Positions 6,614 through 13,662 of a stretch of 17,809 nt of DNA are shown one piece after another. The stretch lies in contig URMH01000050.1 of the NCBI GenBank assembly GCA_900549015.1, positions 1-17,809 of the forward strand, written 5' to 3'. This DNA is from an uncultured Blautia sp. (GTDB lineage Bacteria; Bacillota; Clostridia; Lachnospirales; Lachnospiraceae). Below the pieces are notes generated by a model. The model searched no databases. It saw only the letters and a program-made list of their open reading frames with translations, and was not told the DNA's origin. Position 1 is the first letter of the stretch. The number at the start of each line of letters is the position of its first letter. The translations under genes were made by a program, and so were the position numbers.

Positions 6614-8481
6614 GTATTCTCTGTAAAGAAGATTTATTAAAAAAACAGGAAGAAATCCGTGAAAATATAAAGAGTTATACCTGTCGTGTTCTGATTTGCT
6701 CCGGGACAGGCTGTATGGCATCCGGCGCACAGAAAATTTATGATGAGATGGTAAAATTATGTGAAGATATTGAAGGCGTACAGATAGAAATGCAGAAAGA
6801 CGTACCTCATGTAGGTGTGGTCCGCACTGGTTGTCAGGGGCTTTGCGAGCTGGGACCTCTTATGCGGATTGAGCCGTACGATTACCAGTACGTTCATGTT
6901 CAGGTGGAAGACTGTAAGGAAATTGTATCGAGAACAGTGCTTTCAGGGCAGCCGGTAGAGCGTCTGTTTTATCGTCATGAAGACAAAGTCTGTCCGCATC
7001 CGGATGATATTCCTTTTCTCAACCTTCAGACAAGAATTGTTCTGGAAAACTGTGGTAAAATTGATGCAGAATCCATAGATGAATACATAGCAGCCGGGGG
7101 ATTTTCCGCTCTTGTAAAAGTTCTTACAGAAATGACACCGGAGCAGGTCATTGATGAAATTACAAGATCGAATTTAAGAGGAAGAGGCGGAGCCGGTTTC
7201 CCGGCAGGAAAGAAATGGTCACAGGTGGCAAGACAGCCGGAAAAAGTCCGTTATGTAGTTTGTAATGGTGACGAGGGAGATCCAGGTGCATTTATGGACG
7301 GCTCTGTAATGGAAGGCGATCCGTATAAGATGATAGAGGGTATGATTATTGCCGCTTACGCAGTAGGTGCAGAAGAGGGTTATATTTACGTTCGTGCAGA
7401 ATATCCTCTTTCTGTTAAACGTCTTCGCATGTCTATAGAACAGGCAGAAAAATACGGCCTTCTGGGAGACGATATTATGGGCACCGGTGTAAATTTCCAT
7501 CTTCATATTAACAGAGGCGCAGGCGCTTTTGTATGTGGAGAAGGTTCTGCCCTTACGGCTTCTATTGAAGGAAACAGAGGAATGCCACGTGTGAAACCGC
7601 CGCGTACAGTAGAAAAAGGGTTGTGGGAAAAACCAACCGTATTAAATAACGTAGAAACTTATGCAAACGTGCCGGGAATTATCTTAAAAGGAGCAGACTG
7701 GTTTAAAACAATCGGAACAGAGGGAAGTCCGGGAACAAAAACATTCTCTCTTACCGGTTCCATAGAGAATACAGGTCTTATCGAGGTGCCTATGGGAACG
7801 ACACTTCGTCATATAATTTACGATATTGGCGGTGGATTAAAAAGCGGAGCTGCGTTTAAAGGGGTGCAGATTGGAGGACCTTCCGGAGGATGCCTTGTAC
7901 TTAACCAGCTAGACCAGCCGCTTGATTTCGATTCTGTAAAGAAACTGGATGCGATTATGGGTTCCGGCGGACTTGTTGTTATGGATGAAAATACGTGTAT
8001 GGTAGAGGTGGCACGTTTCTTTATGAGCTTTACCCAGAGAGAAAGCTGCGGAAAGTGTGTACCATGCCGTGAGGGAACAAAACGTATGCTGGGTATTCTG
8101 GAAAAAATCGTAGAAGGAAAAGGGGAACTTTCCGACCTTGACCAGTTGGAAGAGCTTGCGAATATGGTGCAGAGCATGGCGTTATGCGGACTGGGAAAAA
8201 GTGCGCCGCTGCCTGTTTTAAGCACCCTGAAGCGTTTCCGGAAAGAATATGAGGAGCATATTGTAGATAAAAAATGTCGTGCGAAAGTCTGTACAGCCCT
8301 TCGTCAGTTCCACATCAATCCGGAGTTTTGTATCGGCTGCGGAAAATGTGCAAAGAACTGTCCGGCAGGAGCTATCACCGGAAAAATCAAACATCCGTAT
8401 ACCATTAACAACGATCTGTGCATTAAGTGTGGTGCATGTAAGGACAACTGCAACTTTGATGCCATTTATGTAGAGGCATAG
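6610..8481 (+). CDS. hydB: [FeFe] hydrogenase NuoF-like flavin/NAD(P) subunit
   Basis: The 623-residue protein has the full domain order of HydB/HndC. An N-terminal thioredoxin-like [2Fe-2S] domain has Cys30, Cys35, Cys75 and Cys79. The FMN and NAD(H)-binding core carries GRGGAGFPAGKKW (191-203), NGDEGDPGAFMDG (219-231) and GAGAFVCGEGSALTASIEG (303-321). A [4Fe-4S] site has Cys480, Cys483, Cys486 and Cys526, and a C-terminal 2[4Fe-4S] ferredoxin domain has cysteines at 574/577/580/584 and 604/607/610/614. It connects NAD(P)H to the iron-sulfur chain and, in bifurcating enzymes, is the flavin site where electrons are split with ferredoxin. It is a cytosolic partner of HydC and HydA. NAD versus NADP preference cannot be read from sequence. 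Confidence 0.92.
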   Translation: MSILCKEDLLKKQEEIRENIKSYTCRVLICSGTGCMASGAQKIYDEMVKLCEDIEGVQIEMQKDVPHVGVVRTGCQGLCELGPLMRIEPYDYQYVHVQVEDCKEIVSRTVLSGQPVERLFYRHEDKVCPHPDDIPFLNLQTRIVLENCGKIDAESIDEYIAAGGFSALVKVLTEMTPEQVIDEITRSNLRGRGGAGFPAGKKWSQVARQPEKVRYVVCNGDEGDPGAFMDGSVMEGDPYKMIEGMIIAAYAVGAEEGYIYVRAEYPLSVKRLRMSIEQAEKYGLLGDDIMGTGVNFHLHINRGAGAFVCGEGSALTASIEGNRGMPRVKPPRTVEKGLWEKPTVLNNVETYANVPGIILKGADWFKTIGTEGSPGTKTFSLTGSIENTGLIEVPMGTTLRHIIYDIGGGLKSGAAFKGVQIGGPSGGCLVLNQLDQPLDFDSVKKLDAIMGSGGLVVMDENTCMVEVARFFMSFTQRESCGKCVPCREGTKRMLGILEKIVEGKGELSDLDQLEELANMVQSMALCGLGKSAPLPVLSTLKRFRKEYEEHIVDKKCRAKVCTALRQFHINPEFCIGCGKCAKNCPAGAITGKIKHPYTINNDLCIKCGACKDNCNFDAIYVEA

Positions 8482-8495
8482 AAGGGGGAAATACT

Positions 8496-10184
8496 ATGGG
8501 ATTTATGACAATAGACGGTAGAAAAGTAGAATTTACCGATGAAAAAAATGTTCTTTCCGTCATTCGGAATGCAGGAATTAATATTCCCACTTTATGTTAT
8601 CATTCAGAGGTTTCCACCTTTGGAGCCTGCCGCCTCTGTACGGTAGAAGATGACAGAGGAAGAACCTTTGCTTCCTGCTCGGAAGAACCCAGAGATGGAA
8701 TGGTGATTTATACCAACTCCGGAAAAATCAAAAAATATAGAAAACTGATTGTGGAGCTTCTTCTGGCAGCTCATTGCCGTGACTGTACTACCTGCGTAAA
8801 AAGCGGAGAGTGCGTACTTCAGGAACTTGCTCATCGTCTTGGTGTGCGGAATATCCGATTTGAAAATACAAGGGAAATTCGTCCTATTGATGATAGTTCT
8901 CCTTCGCTTGTGCGTGACCCAAATAAGTGTATTCTCTGCGGAGACTGTGTGCGTGCCTGTGAAGAGCTTCAGGGAATCGGAGCTCTTGGTTTTGCCTTCC
9001 GTGGAACAGAAGCGATGGTTATGCCTGCTTTTGATAAAAAAATTGCAGAGACGTATTGTGTCAATTGCGGACAGTGCCGTGTGTTCTGCCCTACAGGAGC
9101 GATTTCTATTAAAACTCATATGGATGAGGTGTGGGAAGCCCTTGCAGATAAAGATACTCGCGTAGTGGCTCAGATTGCACCGGCTGTGCGTGTCGCAGTA
9201 GGTGATCATTACGGCCTTACAAAGGGAAGAAGCGTAATGGGAAAAATTGTAAACGCTCTTCACAGAATGGGATTTGATGAGGTTTACGATACCGCTTTCA
9301 GCGCAGACCTTACGATTATGGAAGAATCTGCAGAGTTTCTCGAGAGAATTGAGAAAGGTGAAAATCTTCCGCTTCTCACTTCCTGCTGTCCTGCATGGGT
9401 GAAATTTATTACAGATCAGTATAAAGATTATATTCCGAATCTTTCAACCTGCCGTTCCCCTCAGGGAATGATGTCCGCTGTCATTAAGGAATACTTCAGG
9501 GATCCGGAACATGCTGCAGGAAAGAAGACGGTTATGGTATCCATTATGCCGTGTACAGCAAAGAAAGCAGAGGCGATCCGTCCAAACAGCTTTACGAAGG
9601 GAGAACAGGATACGGATATTGTTATTACAACGACAGAGCTGATTCGCATGATCGATAACTTTGGTATTGATTTTGCAGTGCTGAATCCGGAAGCCTGCGA
9701 TATGCCGTTTGGTTTCGGTTCCGGCGGTGGTGTTATTTTTGGTGTAACAGGCGGTGTGACAGAAGCAGTTCTTCGCCGTCTTTCTCCGGAGCATACAAAG
9801 GAAGCCATGCAGGCGATTTCCGAGTGCGGCGTCCGCGGAGAGGAAGGCATTAAAGAATTTTCTGTTCCGTACAAGGGAATGGAAATTAAGGTATGCGTGG
9901 CAAGCGGCCTTGCAAATGCAAGGATAGTAATGGAAAGAGTGAAAAACGGTGAAGCAGAGTATCATCTCATTGAAGTCATGGCATGTCGCCGCGGATGCAT
10001 TATGGGAGGCGGACAGCCTACAAGAGCCGGCTCCAGAACAAAGGCTGCAAGAGCGAAGGGACTTTATAATGCAGATAATACCATGATCATTAAAAAATCA
10101 GATGAAAATCCACTTGTGATTGAGTTGTATGAAGGACTTTTAAAGGGAAAGGAGCACGAGCTTCTTCATAATGATACATATTAA
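8496..10184 (+). CDS. hydA: [FeFe] hydrogenase catalytic subunit, group A
   Basis: The 562-residue catalytic subunit has an N-terminal plant-type [2Fe-2S] domain (Cys34, Cys45, Cys48, Cys61), a His-Cys3 [4Fe-4S] site (His93, Cys97, Cys100, Cys106) and two [4Fe-4S] clusters (145/148/151/155 and 188/191/194/198). The H domain shows TSCCPAW (295-301), MPCTAKKAEA (351-360) and EVMACRRGCIMGGGQP (493-508). H-cluster ligands should be Cys298, Cys353, Cys497 and Cys501. It produces or consumes H2. With HydB and HydC it forms a soluble trimer of the NAD(P)-linked, probably ferredoxin-bifurcating type. The C-terminal extra [2Fe-2S] domain known from the longer Thermotoga HydA is absent. The start has AAGGGGG 7 bases upstream, 14 bp after hydB. 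Bifurcation is inferred from subunit composition, not proven. Confidence 0.93.
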   Translation: MGFMTIDGRKVEFTDEKNVLSVIRNAGINIPTLCYHSEVSTFGACRLCTVEDDRGRTFASCSEEPRDGMVIYTNSGKIKKYRKLIVELLLAAHCRDCTTCVKSGECVLQELAHRLGVRNIRFENTREIRPIDDSSPSLVRDPNKCILCGDCVRACEELQGIGALGFAFRGTEAMVMPAFDKKIAETYCVNCGQCRVFCPTGAISIKTHMDEVWEALADKDTRVVAQIAPAVRVAVGDHYGLTKGRSVMGKIVNALHRMGFDEVYDTAFSADLTIMEESAEFLERIEKGENLPLLTSCCPAWVKFITDQYKDYIPNLSTCRSPQGMMSAVIKEYFRDPEHAAGKKTVMVSIMPCTAKKAEAIRPNSFTKGEQDTDIVITTTELIRMIDNFGIDFAVLNPEACDMPFGFGSGGGVIFGVTGGVTEAVLRRLSPEHTKEAMQAISECGVRGEEGIKEFSVPYKGMEIKVCVASGLANARIVMERVKNGEAEYHLIEVMACRRGCIMGGGQPTRAGSRTKAARAKGLYNADNTMIIKKSDENPLVIELYEGLLKGKEHELLHNDTY

Positions 10185-10200
10185 AAAATAAGACATAGAA

Positions 10201-10265
10201 AAAGGCTCCCCTGCATATATTGTAGCAATACATGGGATTGTGTGAATATAGGCAGGGGGGCTTTT
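10201..10265 (+). terminator. Long hairpin: possible hyd terminator that also buries the spoIVA SD
   Basis: Bases 10201-10214 (AAAGGCTCCCCTGC) pair with 10252-10265 (GCAGGGGGGCTTTT) along 14 bp, including two G-U pairs. After one A-G mismatch, TATATT (10216-10221) pairs with AATATA (10245-10250), and GCAAT (10225-10229) can pair with ATTGT (10237-10241). The downstream end is U-rich but short. GGGGGG (10255-10260), the only SD for spoIVA, lies wholly within the 3' arm, 8 bases before its ATG. Confidence 0.65.
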
Positions 10266-10268
10266 AAT

Positions 10269-11738
10269 ATGGAAAATTTTCAGGTTTACCGGGATATTCA
10301 GGCACGCACCGGCGGCGATATATACATAGGGGTTGTAGGACCTGTCCGTACAGGAAAATCTACATTTATCAGACGGTTTATAGAAACTGCGGCTTTGCCG
10401 GGAATCCGTGAGGAAAAACAGGATGAATTAAGAGATGCGCTTCCGGTAAGCGGTTCCGGGAAAATGATCACCACAGTGGAGCCAAAGTTTATCCCAAAGG
10501 AAGCAGTCCCGGTTCTTCTTGGGGGAGAACAGAAGGTGCGGATAAAATTAATTGACTGTGTGGGATTTCTTGTAAAAGATGCAGCAGGTCATGTGGAGGA
10601 CGGAAAAGAGCGTATGGTAAAAACGCCCTGGTCTGCAAAGGAGATTCCTTTTCATGAGGCTGCGCAGATTGGAACGGAGAAAGTAATTTCCCAGCACTCC
10701 ACAATCGGCATTGTGATGACTACAGACGGAAGCTTCGGAGAAATTCCAAGAGAAAATTTTATTTCTGCAGAAGAGAGGACAATAGAAGCTCTGAAAAAAC
10801 AGGAGAAGCCTTTTATTGTAGTTGTAAATTCCCAGATTCCCTATAAAGAAGAAACGCAGCAGCTTGTAAAAGAAATTCAGGAAAAATATAAAGTTTCCGC
10901 AATGGCGGTAAACTGCGAGCAGCTTCGAAAAGAAGACGTAAGCCGCATACTGGAAAAGGTTCTCTATGAGTTTCCCGTCAGCGAGATACGGTTTTTTATT
11001 CCAAAATGGGTGGAAATCCTTCCGGCAGACCACGAGATCAAAGCACAGATCCTTTCGCAGATACAGATAATATGTAAAAATATACGACGCATCTGTCATG
11101 TGACAAAGGAAGCCCTTCATCTGGAGGGACCGTATGTGCAGGAGGTTCTTCTTGAGGAGGCGAGTCTTGCAACGGGAATTGTTCGCGTACGGATTCAGAT
11201 CAACGACGGGTATTATTATAAGATGCTGAGCGCTTTAAGCGGAGTTCCTATGGAAAGTGAATACGAACTGATCCGTACCATGAAGGAGCTGGCGGTCATG
11301 AAAGAAGAGTATGTAAAAGTGCAGGCGGCGCTTGAGGCAGTCCGTGGAACGGGATACGGCGTGGTAGTGCCGGAGCTTTCAGAAATTCAGCTTGATGAGC
11401 CGGCAGTGATCCGGCAGGGCAATAAATTTGGAGTAAAAATCCGTTCCAAGAGCCCGTCCATTCATATGATAAAGGCAAATATTGAGACGGAAATTGCGCC
11501 TATTGTGGGAACAGAACAGCAGGCAAAAGATCTGATCACGTATATTGGAGAGAGCGGGGAAAGAGGCGAGAGCGTCTGGGAGACAAATATTTTCGGGAAA
11601 TCCATTGAACAGCTTGTGCAGGATGGAATCCGCACGAAGATTGCGGCAATCAGCGAGGAAAGCCAGCTAAAACTTCAGGATACCATGCAGAAAATCGTAA
11701 ACGACAGCAAGGGCGGACTGGTATGTATTATCATATAA
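10269..11738 (+). CDS. spoIVA: Stage IV sporulation protein A, spore coat morphogenetic ATPase
   Basis: From the ATG at 10269 the protein has 489 residues and begins MENFQVYRDIQARTGGDIYI, matching SpoIVA, which is about 492 residues in Bacillus. The Walker A motif GPVRTGKST is at 24-32, the threonine-rich ITTVEPKFIP follows at 67-76, and LIDCVGF (94-100) is the Walker B region. The C-terminus ends GGLVCIII, as expected for the end that interacts with SpoVM. SpoIVA polymerises with ATP on the forespore surface to form the basement layer of the coat, so this organism carries sporulation genes. A GTG at 10242 would add nine residues encoded by the hairpin and is unlikely. I found no convincing sigma-E promoter. 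A terminator follows. Confidence 0.95.
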   Translation: MENFQVYRDIQARTGGDIYIGVVGPVRTGKSTFIRRFIETAALPGIREEKQDELRDALPVSGSGKMITTVEPKFIPKEAVPVLLGGEQKVRIKLIDCVGFLVKDAAGHVEDGKERMVKTPWSAKEIPFHEAAQIGTEKVISQHSTIGIVMTTDGSFGEIPRENFISAEERTIEALKKQEKPFIVVVNSQIPYKEETQQLVKEIQEKYKVSAMAVNCEQLRKEDVSRILEKVLYEFPVSEIRFFIPKWVEILPADHEIKAQILSQIQIICKNIRRICHVTKEALHLEGPYVQEVLLEEASLATGIVRVRIQINDGYYYKMLSALSGVPMESEYELIRTMKELAVMKEEYVKVQAALEAVRGTGYGVVVPELSEIQLDEPAVIRQGNKFGVKIRSKSPSIHMIKANIETEIAPIVGTEQQAKDLITYIGESGERGESVWETNIFGKSIEQLVQDGIRTKIAAISEESQLKLQDTMQKIVNDSKGGLVCIII

Positions 11739-11744
11739 ATGAAA

Positions 11745-11784
11745 GAGGACAGAGCTGTGAAATTCATGGCGCTGTCCTCGTTTT
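11745..11784. terminator. Convergent terminator after spoIVA
   Basis: GAGGACAG (11745-11752) pairs with CTGTCCTC (11772-11779), with extra inner pairing after one mismatch, followed by GTTTT. On the minus strand the stem is followed by TTTCATTTATAT. It sits between spoIVA and the stop of the minus-strand small ORF at 11788, so it can serve both. Confidence 0.65.
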
Positions 11785-11787
11785 ACG

Positions 11788-11943
11788 TCAGGCGTTTTCG
11801 CTTTGGCGCCTGTTCCAGTCAGCGAGAAATTTCATCTGTTCTTCATCAGAAAGTTTCTGGGAAACAGGATCGTTTCCTGCTGCGGCACAGCAGAACAGCA
11901 CAAATCCCTGCAGGACAAAAAACAGTATGAGAAATAAAATCAT
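11788..11943 (-). CDS. Small putative membrane or secreted peptide, 51 residues
   Basis: A 52-codon minus-strand frame starts with ATG (11943-11941), preceded by an excellent SD, GAGGAGG, 5 bases upstream (11955-11949). Residues 2-22 (ILFLILFFVLQGF through CCAA) form one strongly hydrophobic segment, followed by a soluble charged tail of about 28 residues ending in SENA. This fits a single-pass membrane peptide or an uncleaved signal anchor. The two cysteines at 18-19 do not form a good lipobox. It is convergent with spoIVA, whose terminator lies just past its stop, and divergent from the YcxB-like gene. I recognise no family. The SD, topology and terminator placement argue that it is real. 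Confidence 0.6.
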   Translation of the reverse strand: MILFLILFFVLQGFVLFCCAAAGNDPVSQKLSDEEQMKFLADWNRRQSENA

Positions 11944-12093
11944 AAATGCCTCCTCAATAAAAATACTTTTGAAATTATGATTTCAGTGTTTCCATATAAC
12001 AGAAGTTTATACATTTTATGAAAATGCAGTAGAAATTTGCATAAAATTTTGATATACTTTTTATTTGATTATAACACAGGAAAAGGGGATACT

Positions 12094-12639
12094 ATGAAGA
12101 ACACAATGTTTAAGGTGCACAGCGTTTATTCAAAAGAAGACATTGTGCAGATGGAAAAAATGGCGACCAGAAAACTGCGTCACAGAAGTATGTTCGCAGC
12201 AGGGATTATCCTGCTCCTCTATGTAGGACTTCTTCTCTGGACGTCCGTACAGGAAACAGGACAGATTGTCCTTGCATTTCTCATTCCGGCAAGTGTGCTG
12301 GAGATGATCGTTGTGGTGACAGTAATCTGTACTTTTGTCATGATGCTGAGCATGCCGTATCACAAAGCCAACAGAACCATAAAGGAAGCGCCGGGGGGCG
12401 TGATAAAGGGAAATTACTATTTTTATGAAAAAACATTTCAGTATGGATGGGGAAATCATTTTGCGACGATCGCATACATGGACGTGCAGGAATTCTGGAA
12501 TCTTCCCACAGCTTTTTATATCAAAGCGGAGGACCTTTCCTACTGGATCAAGAAAACGGATTTTGAAGTGGGAACACCAGAGGAGTTTGCTCAGTACATA
12601 AAGGGAAAAATCCACTGTAAAAAAGTAGTTGAAAAATAA
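12094..12639 (+). CDS. YcxB-like membrane protein
   Basis: From the ATG at 12094, supported by AAAAGGGG 6 bases upstream, the protein has 181 residues. Two hydrophobic segments at about 33-52 and 58-87 form a membrane hairpin. The C-terminal cytosolic domain (about 105-172) has the pattern of YcxB-like proteins: NYYFYEKTFQYGWG, then FATIAYMDVQEFWNLPTAFYI and a KKTDF loop. The function of that family is unknown. A frame extension to a TTG at 12037 runs through the presumed promoter region and is unlikely. A weak candidate promoter is TTTTGA (12047-12052), 17 bases, TATAAC (12070-12075). The 150-bp upstream gap is shared with the divergent small peptide gene and otherwise shows nothing I can name. 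Confidence 0.65.
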   Translation: MKNTMFKVHSVYSKEDIVQMEKMATRKLRHRSMFAAGIILLLYVGLLLWTSVQETGQIVLAFLIPASVLEMIVVVTVICTFVMMLSMPYHKANRTIKEAPGGVIKGNYYFYEKTFQYGWGNHFATIAYMDVQEFWNLPTAFYIKAEDLSYWIKKTDFEVGTPEEFAQYIKGKIHCKKVVEK

Positions 12640-12722
12640 TTTCCTCTGTGACAGACAGATACAACACAGAGAGTATATCTGAATAGAATATACCAGAATC
12701 CTATAAGATTTTGGAGTATATT

Positions 12723-13559
12723 ATGGATCAGAAAACATATACCGGAAAAGGCGTAGGTGTAGCAACGTTAGATACTGGCATTTGGAGCCATGTAGATTTC
12801 GAAGACCGCATCTGCGCTTTTTCTGATTTCCTGGCATACAGACAGAAGCCCTATGACGATAATGGACATGGAACCCATGTTGCCGGAATTCTGGGAGGAA
12901 GCGGAAAGGCTTCCAGGGGAAAGCACAGAGGTGTTGCGAGCCGGTGCAATATTATTGCATTGAAGGTTCTTGACAGTCTGGGAAATGGAAATAAAGAAGA
13001 TGTCATTCATGCTTTTTCCTGGCTGATAAAAAATAAAGAAAAATACAATATTCGTGTAGTGAATATTTCAGTAGGAACGACTTATAAAACAAGAACAGAC
13101 CATGATGTATTAATAGAAGGGGTGGAAAAGCTGTGGGATGATGGCTTTGTTGTTGTGACTGCAGCAGGAAATCAGGGACCTGCTCCGGGCAGTATAACCG
13201 CTCCGGGCTGCAGCAGAAAAGTCATCACGGTAGGTTCCAGTGATCTTCTTGAGGGAAAAGGGGCGGTGTCCGGGCGGGGACCGACCTTTCAGTGTGTCTG
13301 CAAGCCGGATCTTGTAGTTCCGGGAAACAGGATTGTTTCCTGTGCAGTGGGAAAACCGGACGGATACGGAATCAAAAGCGGCACGTCCATGTCCACTCCG
13401 GTGGTATCTGGGGCAGCTGCCTGTATGCTGGAAAAAGATCCGCTTCTTACAAATGTGGAAATCAAAATGATGCTGAGAGAAAGCTGTGATGATCTGGGAC
13501 TTCCCAGAAATCAACAGGGATGGGGACAGTTTAATATGGAAACTTTCATGAGCCTGTAA
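12723..13559 (+). CDS. Subtilisin-like serine protease (S8 family), no signal peptide or prodomain
   Basis: This is a compact 278-residue subtilase with a complete catalytic set: Asp17 in ATLDTGIW, His49 in NGHGTHVAG, the oxyanion Asn150 in TAAGNQGP and Ser222 in GTSMSTPVVSG. The ATG at 12723, with GGAG 6 bases upstream, places the catalytic Asp only 17 residues from the start. There is therefore no room for a signal peptide or inhibitory propeptide. Family knowledge suggests an intracellular subtilisin-type protease, but the LIPY-type N-terminal inhibitory segment of Bacillus ISP is also missing. A TTG at 12711 would add only four residues. An imperfect palindrome, CTCTGTG/CACAGAG (12644-12671), lies upstream without a U-tract. 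The substrate is unknown. Confidence 0.9.
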   Translation: MDQKTYTGKGVGVATLDTGIWSHVDFEDRICAFSDFLAYRQKPYDDNGHGTHVAGILGGSGKASRGKHRGVASRCNIIALKVLDSLGNGNKEDVIHAFSWLIKNKEKYNIRVVNISVGTTYKTRTDHDVLIEGVEKLWDDGFVVVTAAGNQGPAPGSITAPGCSRKVITVGSSDLLEGKGAVSGRGPTFQCVCKPDLVVPGNRIVSCAVGKPDGYGIKSGTSMSTPVVSGAAACMLEKDPLLTNVEIKMMLRESCDDLGLPRNQQGWGQFNMETFMSL

Positions 13560-13602
13560 AAAAGAAAAACAAAAAAATTTCTTATGGTAAAGCGAAAAAG
13601 CG

Positions 13603-13631
13603 TTGACGAATGGAAGATTTTTGAGTAAAAT
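13603..13631 (+). promoter_or_regulatory. Sigma-A promoter for the citrate synthase-like gene and icd
   Basis: TTGACG (13603-13608), a 17-base spacer and TAAAAT (13626-13631) form a near-consensus promoter. The predicted start near 13638 gives a leader of about 25 bases and excludes translation starting at 13603. Confidence 0.75.
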
Positions 13632-13662
13632 GGAAGCAGTCAGTGTCATAGGAGGAAGAAAA

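Noticed and set aside
8604..9263. 219-codon minus-strand open frame across hydA
   Set aside because: Antisense shadow of the hydA cysteine-rich region, with no SD and low-complexity composition.
10175..10201. Possible sigma-E promoter (ACATATT with CATAGAAA) before spoIVA
   Set aside because: The spacing is about three bases too short and the -10 match is incomplete, so I did not list it.
10242..10268. GTG start for spoIVA adding nine residues
   Set aside because: The added residues are encoded by the hairpin and are not part of SpoIVA proteins, which start MENF. The GGGGGG SD fits the ATG at 10269.
12644..12671. CTCTGTG/CACAGAG stem after the YcxB-like gene as a terminator
   Set aside because: The 7-bp stem has a 14-base loop and no T-run after it.
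13603..13662. N-terminal extension of the citrate synthase-like protein to 13603
   Set aside because: The segment contains a near-consensus promoter and the strong SD is placed for the ATG at 13663.
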